Assembly (NCBI GenBank): GCA_037176725.1
Contig: JAZBRS010000049.1
Location: 14,898,001 to 14,962,000, forward strand
Length of the DNA: 64,000 bases
Direction of reading: 5' to 3'
Source of the DNA: Posidonia oceanica
Lineage: Eukaryota; Streptophyta; Magnoliopsida; Alismatales; Posidoniaceae
Numbering within the stretch: position 1 is the first letter of the stretch; each line of letters starts with the position of its first letter. The position numbers and the translations under genes were made by a program. The notes beneath the pieces were generated by a model. The model had not been told where the DNA came from. It saw only the letters and a list, made by a program, of their open reading frames with translations, and did not search any database. Below are positions 23,453 through 34,547 of this stretch, piece by piece.

Positions 23453-23754
23453 TTCTGCTGCATAGTCGTATGGAACACGGTGGGTATCCCTGGTCAGGTT
23501 GATTACCAGGAAAACACGAGCTACGAGCTCGAGAAGGGCCGCCAGGATACTTGCTGGAGGGTGGATGGATGTGGGATGCTGCCGGGAAGGCTGTGTCGAA
23601 TCTGGTTAGGGCCTGGCTTGCAGGCAGACTTGGGGTTGAGCCTCTGATTGTATGGCGGGCCTCGCGGTAGCACGCTCTGGCTTGACGTCCAGTCGGATCA
23701 TGTGAATCTCCGACTTGGAGCTGGTGAGCATCGCGCGATAAAGGGAAGGAGAGA

Positions 23755-26150
23755 CTAGCACAAAATATCTTGGATAAGATCAGAAGGGTCCACCACGGAT
23801 GTAGCAGACCTAGAGGGGAAGAGAGAATGTACACCTGAGGTCCCCGCGCTTCCCGGGCCAGAATGCCTCAGCAAAGGCTGGTGAACAATGCTTGGATTAG
23901 GGGGAGTTGTCCCTAATGCAGGGGATGATGCTGATGGAGGGGTGGATGATGATGCTGATGGAGGGGTGGATGATGATGCTGCCTCCTGTGTGTTGATACT
24001 GATGACCTTTCGATCAATCAGGTCTTGCACTGTGTCCCGTAGAGTGAAGCAATTATTTGTCGAGTACCCGACAACTTGATGAAAATTGTAGAAGTGATCC
24101 GTCCTATACCACCTTGGAAGAGGGTTTGGTGGTGGGCGGACCTCAGGGAGCATGAGGAGCAATGCAACCTTAGGGAGAACGGCGCTCAGCGGCTCTACTA
24201 GCTGAGTGAAGTGACGCTGATGGTTGGGCCTTCTCTGCCCTTGGTGCTGTCCTTCTCGGACCGGTGCGGCTGAGTAGACCGGTCGGGCGGTGGTGGTGAT
24301 CTGTGGTGTGTGGGGTGCACTAGGTTTGGGTGCATACACTACCTGATTTAGGCCAAGCGGAGCTACCATGTGGACGGGAGTGGCAGGAGAGTCGACGTAT
24401 GCAACGGTGGTCCGCAGGGGATCCCTTCTCTTGGGGTTGTTGTTGTTGCCGCCGCCGTTGTTGTTGGTGTTGCTGCTGCTGCCGCCGTAGCCGCTGCTGG
24501 GGGAGGCAGCTTGTTTGGCGAAGACAGAGAGTGCCGGAAAATTGCCGCTCCGAAGGGAGCTTTCCATACGTGTGTCAACCCGAATCAAAGATGCAAAACT
24601 AGTGACAGCCTGGATGGCAAGCAGAGCCCCAGTAGATGGTTGCGTGTCTCGAATCACAATCTCGATAGATTCCTCATCAGAGGGTCTATCGCGAACTTGT
24701 GCAGGAAGGGCGCGCCAACGGCCGACGTACTCCCCGAACGGCTCGTTGTTTCTCTGCTTAAGGGCGACAAAGTCCTCGCGCTTAGGGACCAAGTCAAGGT
24801 TGAAGGAGTACTGTTCCAGGAACGCCCTGCCAAGGTCGTTCCAAGCCATATCAAGTGATGTAAACCACTTGAAGGCTGGACCAGTAAGACTCTTCTGAAA
24901 CAGGCGGATCAACAACATGTCATCAGTCTGAAGCTGAGCTAAGTCTCCGCAATACGCCTTCATATGGGTGATGGGGCAGCCCCTACCATTGTATTTTTCA
25001 AAGTCCGGGATTTTGAACTTCAGTGGGAGTACCGCCTCTGAAAAGCAATAGAGGTCCCGCAACTGGTAGGAGTGGAAGTCCGTGCCCTGCACTTGACGAA
25101 GTGTTTTCTCCAGAACGGTGAACTTGTCGTCATTGGACTCTAGAGTTGCTGCCGAAGGTGATGAGGCAGCAGGGGCAGGGACTACATATGCCGTTTGGGT
25201 CGCACCGAGGTGCTCCTCCGGATCCGCCATCGTGTCGCCTGGTGATGCGACGGGATGGCTGGCATATCCATGCAACTGTGCAGTGGATGCTGTGGGTGGT
25301 GCAAAGTATGCAGGAGTTTGAGCCTCATGCAAGGGATAGGGGTAGCCAGAATGCTGTGCAGTGAATTGTGGAGATTGTGGGAGCAGCAGCTGCTGCAGTG
25401 GCAAGGGGCCAGGCAACGGGCCAGAAAAGTCCTATGCTCGAACCAACCCGAGGGGCTAGCCACCAGGTGGTGGAGGTACATGCTGTGTAGTGAATGATGT
25501 GTATGCAGAGGGCAGAGGCTGTGCCTCTATCACCGGAGCAGAAAGCAGCTAGGGTGATGGCCAGGGCAACAGTGCAACAGGGAATGTCTAGAGGGCAGGA
25601 GTAGGATGTAGAGGGATCTCAAGTGCAGAAGGAGCCAGAGGGGGGCGGGTAAACAGAGCCATGCCCTGAAATATCTGAGCAAGCTCCGCCAAGCACTGGT
25701 ACCGCTCTTCAGGGGTCTCGTCAGTGAGAATGCTGACTTGCAGTATCGGCAGGGGACCAGATGCAAGAGAGGAGGACGCAGACTATCTAAGAGGATAGGA
25801 TCCTATGGCGGGAGTCGCCGCAGCAGAGCCAGTGCCATAGATAATATGACCCTGTGGGTCAGAAACAGTCGGAACGGTCTCTGGAAAGCGAGTGGCAGTC
25901 ACCAAGGTAGCCTTGGTGATAGGATCTAGAGGAACATAGACTTGCCCAGACCCTACGGTACGCAGGGGTCCCCCAGATGCAAAGGGAGGAAACCCCGGCG
26001 TCGTAAGGGGCACAGAAGGAGTAAAGACAGGAGTCGGAAGGACCGAAGTGGAAACCCCCCCCCACGACTGTGGTGAGCAAAGGCTCGATGGCGCGCTGGT
26101 CCACAGCTGACCGTGAGCGAGTAAGGATAGGGCTGTGACGCAAAGGTGAA
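23755..26150 (-). pseudogene. gag: E1 gag, truncated at its N-terminus
   Basis: Structural protein. Longest open part 25416-23755 (553 codons): gag core with FKIPDFEKYNGRG (about 24990), LIRLFQKSLTGPA, WF-SLDM, FGEYVGRWR and ESSLRSGNFPALS, then a Gly/Asn-rich run, then a zinc-knuckle-like YNFHQVVGYSTNNC (about 24070). Upstream pieces match E2: SPILTRSRS near 26130 and TPGFPPF near 26000. A frameshift lies at a run of nine C (plus strand 26055-26063). Homology to E2 stops at about 26145, followed by a short duplicated ggtgaaggacgac phrase and then E3 sequence, so leader and 5' LTR of E1 have been displaced or lost. Confidence 0.85.
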
Positions 26151-26195
26151 GGACGACACCTAGGTGAAGGACGACGCCTAGGAGGTTCTAAGGGT

Positions 26196-26279
26196 GTTGT
26201 CCGCTGAATTCTCAGCGTACAACGTTGGCCGCTGGTTTTCCAGCGGCTAACATTGGCCGCTGACTTTCTAGCGTCCAAC
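26196..26279. repeat. 28-nt dyad module, three tandem copies
   Basis: Copies at 26196-26223, 26224-26251 and 26252-26279, each exactly 28 nt. Each is an imperfect palindrome of 12-nt arms around 4 nt; the second has GTTGGCCGCTGG and CCAGCGGCTAAC arms. Confidence 0.85.
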
Positions 26280-26452
26280 GTGGCAACTCAGTCAACCAAA
26301 GCTTTCCTTATTTGGCCTAATCCAGAAATCATGTTTTTGCCTTCTTTGGAACCTGTTGACCGGTCAAAGCCATCAAAGCCGAATTTAATCACACTTAAAG
26401 ACTCCTTAATTGGAGAATCTTCTCTGATCCTGGTAGTTATGCCTCGGAGGCC

Positions 26453-26508
26453 GTTATACACGAGTTCTCACGCTTATAACGTTATACGCTGGTATTCCAG
26501 CGTATAAC
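26453..26508. repeat. 28-nt dyad module, two tandem copies
   Basis: Copies at 26453-26480 and 26481-26508. The second is a perfect 12-bp palindrome with arms GTTATACGCTGG and CCAGCGTATAAC. Both lie in the U3 part of the E3 LTR, upstream of the TATA box. Confidence 0.9.
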
Positions 26509-26572
26509 ACTTCTGAAACAGGAAACTCTGCTGACTTGGCATTTGTGTCCTTTTTTGTTCCTCCCTTGCTTC

Positions 26573-26579
26573 TATAAAA
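26573..26579 (+). promoter_or_regulatory. TATA box of the E3 LTR
   Basis: TATAAAA within cttctataaaagcatagg, a good plant core promoter. Transcription would start about 30 bp downstream, near 26605. Confidence 0.6.
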
Positions 26580-27115
26580 GCATAGGTACCCCCACAATGT
26601 TGAGGGCCGGAATTTCGAGAGAGAAAAGAGCTAAGAAACTTTTGGAACTCACTTGCTCTTGAGATTAAAAATCTTAGAGAAGTGAGGTCCTTAAGAATTG
26701 AAAGTGAGAAGAGAGTTTTTGAAAGGAGAGTCTTAGAAGAAGCTTGAGGATCCTTTTGTCGTTGTTGGCTTCATGCCAACACGGTTTGCACCTTGTGCAT
26801 AGACAAAGGAGACTCTATTTCATTCATTTCTTTTTTATTTCTGATATTACATGTTTAATTCTGTAGTATAATCAAGCATTTTTATTTCAAGCTCATATAC
26901 TTCTAACTAGGCATACATCTCTTTCATTTGCAACCGGGGGGATCAAACCCCTCGGGTACGTATCTCACTACGTTTTCTTTACTTTCATTTCTACTAACTC
27001 TAGATAGATTACTACACATATTGATCCATTTTTATATTGTCTTGTTTGTTTTGCTTTGCTAACATTTGTTATACAAGGAGGAAGAAGGCAGAAAGAGCTT
27101 ACCGAGCACGGGCAC

Positions 27116-27144
27116 CCTTGGGCAATGCTGGCATTGTCCCAAGG
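27116..27144. other. Hairpin in the E3 LTR
   Basis: CCTTGGGCAATGC pairs with GCATTGTCCCAAGG around a 2-nt loop with one bulged base. It lies in the presumed R/U5 part and could be an RNA structure of the E3 transcript. Confidence 0.55.
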
Positions 27145-27394
27145 TAGCTGAACCCGCAACCACACTATATCTCCCCAAAGGCGTTTCGAGGGCCGACGGA
27201 AGCGAACCAAGAGTGGCGATCACATCGATTCCATCACACGTGGAGTGACGGAGTCGGATACAAAGAAGGGGGACCTCGAGGAAGAGAAGATAGAGCGAGC
27301 AAAAGAGGGAGCCAAAAGAAGCCTTCTTCTTCCCCAGAAACCATCCATCTCGTCATCTTCATCCTCGCTCACCAAAAACCCCATATCCACAGTC

Positions 27395-27412
27395 TGGCGA
27401 TCACGGTGGGAC
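27395..27412 (+). other. Candidate primer binding site of E3
   Basis: TGGCGATCACGGTGGGAC directly after the LTR end. It starts TGG as needed for tRNA 3' CCA pairing and resembles, but is not the same as, the E2 site. Another TGGCGATCAC occurs at 27213, so the choice is not certain. Confidence 0.4.
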
Positions 27413-27682
27413 GGCTAAAAGTGCCCCCGTGCTAGGTAAGTAACCCTTTCTTTCTTCTTCCTCCTTCATTATTGACATTTTTAGTTTAGTTTAATTTCTT
27501 ATTTTCTCGTATGATTTAGAGAAGTGACGAAATTCCTCGTAGTGTTTTGAGGCGTCATGACCTTCTTTTCGTTTGTTTTCTTCGTATCATTAACTAAAAT
27601 CACCTCCCCCTTTTCTCTGGATTCTCGGATGTGGGGGTGATCTGTAAAAATACCTGTTTTTCTGAAAAAATACTGTCAGTAC

Positions 27683-27738
27683 GTTATACGCGTTATCTAG
27701 CATGTCTAACATTGGACGCTGCGATTTCCGTGCCTAAC
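27683..27738. repeat. 28-nt dyad module, two tandem copies
   Basis: Copies at 27683-27710 and 27711-27738, both exactly 28 nt, more diverged than those in the LTR. Confidence 0.75.
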
Positions 27739-28447
27739 GACTACTGAACAGGAACCCTTCTGTTTTCAAACTTCTTTTAGTTTTCCTTGTTATAACTGGC
27801 CCAAAGAACTGAGGTGTGAGGTGATCGGCTCTGCCGTAGGGACCGGAACTTCAGTCCCTTTGGGTGCTTTGCAAAAAAAAAAAAAAAAAAATCACATCTT
27901 TTTGTATGACTTGCATGGCCCTCATTGGGAACTAAATTGCTTGTGTCATTCCTTGGGTTATATAAGTAACCGTCTAGGTCCCAAGCACCTCTGTTGCAAG
28001 GAGCTTAGAAAAGATACTTGTATTGTCATTGCCTTTTGCTAAGGGCCCTCTTTCTTCCTTGGCCTTTTGGTGAAAGATAATTAGAACCTTAAGCCTTGAC
28101 TTGTATTCCTTCCTCCCCCTTTCGGTGGTTTGTTTATTTTTTCTGTATATACATACGTGAGTGATCCGATCAATCCCGAGTACGCTGGGCTCTACCTCTA
28201 CGGGGTAGGGAACTAAGTGTATTCAGGCTCCCCCTAGCATCCTCAGGAGTTGAGGTAGGGGGTAGTACCAATCATCTTCACCCATCTTGTGAGGAGCCTT
28301 AGAAAATCCGAAAAAAAAGCCATACCAAAGTCTTAAGGAACCAGAGAGCTACAGCAGGTTTAAAACACTAATCTCAAAGTGAAAACCAAAATTAAAATCT
28401 TAAATCGCTGTTTGAAAGTGTTGCTGTGCAATTCTCTGAAACAAGGC

Positions 28448-28503
28448 GTTGGCCGCTGAAATTCCTACGTATAACGTTGTACGCAACAGATTAAGCGTCT
28501 AAC
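28448..28503. repeat. 28-nt dyad module, two tandem copies
   Basis: Copies at 28448-28475 and 28476-28503. Half-sites GTTGTACGC and GCGTCTAAC are clear in the second. Confidence 0.82.
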
Positions 28504-28812
28504 GCATTCTCTGTGTGGCTGTTATACTTTAGCTCCTTGGTGTGATTTGTTTGGTAGGGAAGACTTTGAAAAACCTAAAACAGTGACAGTATCAGTTAGG
28601 GGAAACTCTGTTTATTTCTTCTTTTAGGAATCTGTATTAAAATTCTCGTAATTTCCCTTTCTTCGCATGTGTAATCCTTCAAAAAAAAAAAAGCAAAAAA
28701 AAAGAGGAAGAAAAAACCAGAAAAAAAAGGCAAAAAAAAGAAAAAAAAAAGAGTGAAAGGCTGAGAAGGAAAAAAGAAGACAGGGAAAAGTTGGAGGGAT
28801 ACAACTAGGGAC

Positions 28813-28869
28813 GTTGAACACCTAACATCTTGCGTCCAACGTTATACGCCCTATACTGAGGCGTATTAC
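28813..28869. repeat. 28/29-nt dyad module, two tandem copies
   Basis: Copies at 28813-28840 (28 nt) and 28841-28869 (29 nt), ending just upstream of the E3 gag start. Confidence 0.78.
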
Positions 28870-28904
28870 GCCCTGAAGCCAATACCATCTCACAAGCTGC
28901 AGCA

Positions 28905-30766
28905 ATGATGAATCGAATACACGAAGCTGATCAGCCAGAAAGAGAGAAGTCAGACTTAGCAAGTACCTCGAGAGTGGAACTTACAATCTACCACCCAATC
29001 ACCGGAGAAGTCTTAGATCCGGATTCAATCCAGTACAGAGCCATGTACCAGTTCTTAAACGAAGAGACATCAGTCCAAATGAGGCCATGTCTAAACAACC
29101 TCCAGCAGCCACCCCACCTCAGTGAAGGACAACGAAGGCTAGATGCGGACCATCCCCCTGAAGATCTATACTAGGGACTAGATGGCAACCCACCGCCGGA
29201 CACAAACCACCCAGTACAGGGCATAACGCTCAACGGAGCATATAACTCAAGAGTCAACCCCTTGACTTAGGAACACAACCACATGCCACATGGCGAATAC
29301 AGGGAAAGAGTCTATCTGAGACATCCCCGACCACCCCCGGCAGACAATCAGCGTCGGCTGGATCATCATTACCAGCAGGCATCTCTCCAGCGATACGAGC
29401 AGGTCGCGCCTCAACATTTCTGCAACAGCTACCTCCATCAGCAGCAGAACCATCCGTCCTTCAATTCCCATGTCCGGACCCCATCAGCCGGGACAACAAA
29501 TTTGGATAAGATGAGAAAAATGCTTAGTGCATTTAGGGTGCATACCCAGGCTCCGGCAAACTTTGACATGAGTCGGTTCCCCCCATTTAGATTACCTCCA
29601 GGTTTCAAGTACCCAAAGACTCCCAAGTTCAATGGAACCACCAACCCACTCAGTCACCTGGTGCAGTTCCAAATGGAGTAAGCCCCCTATTTCCATGATT
29701 TGGGGCTCGTGGTACACCTGTTCTTCTACTCACTCGAAGGAGAGCCAATGGATTGGTTTCTCACTCTCTCCAAGGAAGACCTCAGCAGCTTTGATAAAAT
29801 CAGAGAGAGCTTCCTTACAAAGTACTAGCACAAGATAGATCCAAAGCCAACCTTCCACGACCTAAGCAAGGCGAAAGCTAGGTTACATTCGCCAACAGAT
29901 GGCAGGAAATGGTAGCCAGATCAGGACTGACCATTCCTGAAAGACAAGTGGTCCAAACCCTCATTGCAAACACAACTGGACCAATAAAGAAGGGGCTAGT
30001 GAATGCCTATTGCCCCAATGTTACGGCTTTTTATGAAGTGGCGGCCTCCGTTAAAGAAAACTTACATGAATTCATGGAGGAGCCAAAGAAAAGCTGGAAA
30101 GCACAGGTGGTAGAGGGAGTGACCGGAGTCATCAACAAGATGAGCCCCGCCCCCAGGCCATTCGATCAAAGGGTTATACTAGCTTCACAGCAGCCAACAT
30201 GGAACCACCCTCCTCCTCAGCAGTAAGCTTGGAGCCACCCTCCATCTCAGCAGCCAACATGGAGCCACCCTCCTCCTCAGCAACAACAAACGTGGAGCCG
30301 CCCTCCTTAGCAGCAGTAGGCATGGAATAATCCTCCTCCTCAGCAACAGATCCGCACAATGTGGAATGCTCCCTGGCCGCAATGGACCAGGGGTAATCAA
30401 AATGGCTAGGTCAATAACCAAAATCCCCCCAACAACACTGGGAATGGGAGCGGTTATCATAATGTTCCCCCTCCAGTGCCACGCAAAAAGGGAAAAAGAG
30501 ACCATTACCCTCCTTTATCAGTCACACTGGCCGACATGTTCATAGAACTGGAAGAAGCAAAAGCGCTCGAATTCCCACCAGTTAGGCCTGAATTGCCAAA
30601 TTGTGACCGGAACAAATACTGTCTGTTCCATAGAATGCATGGTCACAACATCAATGACTGCTGGACCTTCAGGGACATAGTCTATGACATGGTGGAGGCA
30701 GATGTGCTTGAATGGGATGTCTTGGTCAAAAGAGCCAAACAAAGAAAGCAGACAGGGACATCCTAG
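28905..30766 (+). pseudogene. gag: E3 gag
   Basis: Structural protein of E3. Start taken at ATGATG 28905 (MMNRIHEAD). Pieces in order: an N-terminal part ending NLQQPPHL; a FRLPPGFKYPKTPKFNG phrase that opens the gag core (29580); FYSLEGEPMDWF (29725); QEMVARSGL and MEEPKKSW (29900-30090); a Pro/Gln/Trp repeat (30190-30360, WSHPPPQQ); a zinc-knuckle-like CLFHRMHGHNINDC (30625) followed by a DIVYDMVEA phrase. A frameshift lies near 29,880; stops at 29172, 29267, 29680, 29824, 30223, 30307 and others mostly sit at Gln positions. Not the same subfamily as E1/E2 gag. Confidence 0.8.
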
Positions 30767-31041
30767 CAGGTCTACAGCGACCCTCTCCCCAAGCATCAAG
30801 TCATGGCATTCCAAGACGAGCGGCTCCATAATCCATCAGAGGACTGGGACAGCCATGTTGAACTAGAAGAGGATTGGGATAATCAAGCTGAACAATGGGA
30901 GACAATCTCGGATGATGACTAGAAAAGTGAGGCGGATGAAGGATTAACAGTAAAGGAGCTCCTTAGCCAGTTTAACCTCACCGTAGTGGAGGAACCACAA
31001 GAAGACATAGAGGAAGAAAGCCTAGTTCGAAAAGCCAATTA

Positions 31042-31870
31042 GTAATTTGAACGGGAAAATATAGTCTTCAAGGATTCAGAGCTTCCACCCCCACATAAGC
31101 AGGAGCTGCCACTGGTCATCACAGTGGGCATCAATGATAATGTGCTGCAAGGAGTATTGGTTGACACTGGAGCAAGGCGAAGCCTCAGTTCTCTCTCCAC
31201 ACTCCGAAGCTTGGGGCTAAATGAGGGTGAACTGGATAGGACTCCCTTTATGTGCACTGGATTTAATCAGAAAGAAAAGTTGGCACTAGGGACAATACCC
31301 ATGGAAATCACAGTCGGTCCTTTGACCAGTATTACTTCGGTGATCATTATGAAGGAGGAAGTTCTGGAGCCACTCATCCTAGGGAGGTCTTGGCTAGCAA
31401 AGGTCGGGGTGGTAGCATCTTCAGTTCATCAATTGCTAAAATTCAAATATGAAGGAGCGGTTGTCAGCATTCCAGCCAACCAACCCAGGATTCTATGCAC
31501 ATTCAAGATGCCAGAGCCACAAATTGCAACCCTTCGGGAGGAGGAGGAGTCACAACGTCTGTCATGGCGAAAATCACCACTATGCGAGCCTAAATTGCTG
31601 TCGCCACCAGTCTCCCCAATCTTCAGAGCTGCAAGGCCACCATCAAGTCAGTTGCCGGCCCTCAGCACTTCAGTACTCCGGAGCGCTACTACTCCATCAT
31701 CTCCAATCTTCCGAGTACCAACAGAGCGGCGAGCTAGGACCACAAAGCCACTAGAGCTTGGCGGATCTATACGGAAGGAGTCCATCTTCGCCTGGCCACT
31801 CAAGAAGGGAGCATCTAAAGGAAATGAGGTTGCTGCGCCCATCACCAGAGGAGGGAGGCTGTCAAATTGA
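31042..31870 (+). pseudogene. pro: E3 first protease-like domain
   Basis: Retropepsin-like fold: LVDTGARRSLSSLSTLRSLG (31156) has the Asp-Thr-Gly active-site triad; PLILGRSWLAK (31372) is the usual strand late in the domain. Followed by a Pro/Ser-rich tail (31590-31760). Open from 31042 to the TGA at 31868, in the same frame as the second domain downstream. Having two such domains in a row is unusual; the upstream one could have become a structural part of the polyprotein. Confidence 0.78.
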
Positions 31871-32593
31871 ATCATGCCACCAGCAGAGCAAGTAGAGCCG
31901 GTCAGACCTGAAGTAGGACCCGGGTCGGCAGAATATGACATCCTAGAGCAATTAAAAAAGACACAGGCCAGGATCTCGATCTATGACCTCATAAACAGCT
32001 CAAATGAACACCGGAAAGTTCTGCTAGAAGTGCTAGAGAAGGCCCAAGTTGCCCTAGACATGCCAGCGGAGGAACTCCATATCATAGCTACAGTAGCCTT
32101 TGTAGAGCCAATCATTACTTTTGTTGATAGCGAGTTGGCACCAATAGAGAGGAGAAAAGCTCCATTGAATGTAATAATTTCTATAAACAATCACTTATTT
32201 TCTAAAGTGCTCATAGATACTGGTGCATCAATGAACATATGCTCACTGAATACAATACGAGCATTGGGCGTGAATGAGGCCTCCTTAACCCCCATTGACA
32301 TGACGATTGCTGGGTATGATGATAGCAAGAGAAAGGCGCACGACAAGTGGACCACAAAGATAGGGATAGGACCAGTTCAAGTTCTAACCCAACTAATCGT
32401 AATAGACGTCAATGTCCCATATCAGATCATCTTGGGGAGACAGTGGCTGGACAGTTTAAAAGGAGTATCATCTCCTCCACACCAATGTCTGAAATTCCTA
32501 CACGATGGGAAAATCATCAAGATAGCAGGAGACATACCAGGCCAAGAACCAGAGGCAAATGTGATATACTTGCCACACCAGTTCAGTGTGTGA
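31871..32593 (+). pseudogene. pro: E3 second protease-like domain
   Basis: Open for 239 codons. Begins with a short helical part (YDLINSSNEHRKVLLEVL) that E1 and E2 also have before their protease, then LIDTGASMNICSLNTIRALG (32210) with an intact Asp-Thr-Gly, and IILGRQWLDSLKG (32427). It aligns better with the single E1/E2 protease than the first domain does, so this is likely the working enzyme and the first the added copy. Confidence 0.8.
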
Positions 32594-32983
32594 GAAAAGC
32601 TGACCCCGACCGACAAAGGCAAGAATGTCGTATCTATGGTCGAGCTGAGGGACAAGTGGGCTAGGCCTAGGCTATTTCCCAAGAAGAGTGAACCCTCCAA
32701 AAGCAAAGGACCATCCATGAATGTGGGATGGGAAATCATGAGGAGAATTGGCTACAAGAAAGGCCAGGGCTTAGGCCCAGAAGGAAAGGGAATGAAGGAG
32801 CCAGTGAAGGCTTGTGACAGAGAAGGAAGGGGAGGACTCGGTTTCGACCAGTTCCCCGATGGACGACCATTACAGTGGAATCTACAAGGACATTTTACCA
32901 GCGTAGGGATATTTGATCTGAATTCATCCCTCCTAGCAAATATTATTTTGCACAATCAACCAAAAACACTCTCCAAAGTGTAG
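32594..32983 (+). pseudogene. E3 G-patch segment
   Basis: GWEIMRRIGYKKGQGLG (32726) followed by the GKGMKEPV and GRGGLGF phrases is a clear G-patch, a nucleic-acid-binding glycine motif placed after protease in this lineage. It follows a TGA at 32591 and is in the same frame as the protease. A frameshift near 32,940 takes the protein into the next frame. Confidence 0.8.
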
Positions 32984-32999
32984 AGGACACAACCGACGT

Positions 33000-33620
33000 A
33001 AACATTTCCGGCTTATTCCAAACACTTGAATTGCCAGCAGAACCTCACGAAGGTCAGACTGCAAGGGAGTTGACAGCAAAGCCACATGAAGGCCAGACTA
33101 TCGCAGCAAAACCTCACGAAGGTTAGACTGTAAAAGAGTTGCCAGCAAAACCTCACGAAGGTCAAACTGCAACATCACCGTCACCACTGTTACGTGCACC
33201 GGCCCCTGAATCTCCAGATCGGCCACCTCTTTCTTCTTCGCCCTCTTCTCCCGGTGCCGCAACCCCCGAACCTCCAGATCGGCCGCCTCTTTCTTCTTCG
33301 CCCTCTTCTTCCGACGCTGCGGCCCCCGAACCTCCAGATCGGCCGCCTCTTTCTGCTTCTCCCTCTTCTTCCGGCACTACCACTTCCAAGCCTCCGCCTC
33401 CTCCAGCTCTGGATATCTCTTCCTCCTTGGAGCAAAGGTTGGGGTAAATTCTACGCAAGTCACAACAACTCGTAGACAAGGTTCGCCGCCTCACGGCTGA
33501 TCTCTCTGAAGGGCTGCAACCTCAGAGACCTGAAGTTGACCCCGATCCAGGGGCCGACTATGAGCTTCTCGAAGATGATGGGAACGTCAATCCTGACGAG
33601 CCCGCCTACCTCTACTGATG
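33000..33620 (+). pseudogene. E3 repeat-rich linker
   Basis: Four copies of a short PAKPHEGQTA-like repeat (33037-33170), then a 60-bp, 20-residue repeat centred on EPPDRPPLSSSPSS (33196-33420, three full units). A TAA at 33445 and then a QRPEVDPDPGADYELLEDD stretch follow in the same frame. Low-complexity tether between protease and pol. Confidence 0.7.
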
Positions 33621-33623
33621 GAG

Positions 33624-33696
33624 GTAACTATAGGGGCGTCCCCATAGATGCTGTAAATAAAACTTTGTTTATTTCTGCATTGTTTTCATTTCCTAG
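33624..33696 (+). other. Candidate 73-bp intron in E3
   Basis: GAG^GTAACT at 33623/33624 and TTTCCTAG^GAATAAAGG at 33696/33697. Removal joins the frame of the upstream acidic linker to that of the downstream linker. Tat/Ogre elements have an intron at about this place between gag-pro and pol. Confidence 0.42.
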
Positions 33697-34143
33697 GAAT
33701 AAAGGTAATTTACTTTCTGTTTTCAATAAGGGAAAGGATCACCATGTTAGTTCTAGCAACTTGCGGTCAACTTCGACCACGGCCTCCAAAACTGTGCGCG
33801 TGTGTCAATACACGGAGGCATTGCCTCAGGAGCTGGCTACTGCTAACATGGTCTTCCTAGTAGAAGAATTTGATCGGTTTGGGAAGTGTGCAGGAATAGA
33901 GGCGTATGAGCTGGTTAGCTGCAGTGATGAGGAAGAAGGACAAGAGGCCGACTCAGACCTCCTTAAGCACCTCATGGACAAATATGATGAGCGAACCAAG
34001 GCAGCTGAAGAGGAGACCATGGAGGTCAACCTGGGAACCGCCGAAGAGGCAAAACCAATACTCATAAGTGCCCCGACAGAAGCCTCCGCCGCCTCGCCGA
34101 AGGGGGAGGGTCCGATCCTTGCCCACTTCACTACCCTCGTATA
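33697..34143 (+). pseudogene. E3 linker that normally precedes RT; RT absent
   Basis: Contains the CSDEEEGQEAD acidic motif and VNLGTAEEAKPILIS, the phrase found right before RT in E1 and E2. It then ends at a TAA (34141-34143), and no RT, RNase H or integrase follows. E3 therefore looks like a deletion derivative that kept gag and protease but lost the enzymes of reverse transcription and integration. Confidence 0.72.
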
Positions 34144-34281
34144 AAAGTGGGAGATGCGCCACTCCATGCTAGCCGGAGTGAAGGAGAAGACCGCCAGAAT
34201 GCTCGCTGTCGCTGGAGAAGAAAGGAGGAAGGAATCAGATGGCCACCCGTGGCGTAGGACGAGGGTTTTAAACCTTTTAAC

Positions 34282-34428
34282 GTTGTACGCGTGAATGCTA
34301 GTGTCCAACGCCTTGGGAAGAAAAGATGTTATACGCGTGAATGCTAGCGTTCAACGTTTTGCGAGTTAAAACGTTAGCCGCTGGGTTTCCAACGTATAAC
34401 GTTAGACACTCCATTTCGGGCGTACAAC
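34282..34428. repeat. 28-nt dyad module, four copies
   Basis: Copies at 34282-34309, 34328-34355, 34373-34400 and 34401-34428. The last two are tandem; the first two share the GCGTGAATGCTAG core. They lie between the truncated pol and the antisense ORF. Confidence 0.85.
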
Positions 34429-34547
34429 GCTTTAAGTTTAGGGAAGTGTTCTGAGATCTGATACCCTCATTCAATTCATACAAATTCATTCAATATGGAC
34501 CAAAGAGACAAGATAAATTTTATTGATGATAAGTGATACATTTCTAA

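Larger units (their letters stand above)
26195..27391 (+). mobile_element. Probable 5' LTR of E3
   Basis: Begins TG at 26195 next to the end of E1 gag and ends CA at 27391, three bases before a candidate primer binding site. It contains a good TATA box (26573-26579) and an R/U5-like region with the phrase ccggggggatcaaacccctcgg (about 26933-26955). The partner LTR is not in the window, so the ends are inferred. Confidence 0.5.
27413..28904 (+). other. E3 leader
   Basis: No coding region. CTAG^GTAAGT at 27435/27436 is a candidate splice donor for a leader intron. Holds an A-run (27875-27893), an A-rich stretch (28680-28760) and six 28-nt dyad modules. Confidence 0.5.

Noticed and set aside
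24330..24898. Plus-strand ORFs of 90-162 codons opposite E1 gag
   Set aside because: Shadows of the gag frame; the Gly/Asn-rich codon run on the minus strand gives open frames on the plus strand.
27875..27893. A-run as a retroposed poly(A) tail
   Set aside because: No truncated gene or target-site duplication beside it; lies in the E3 leader.
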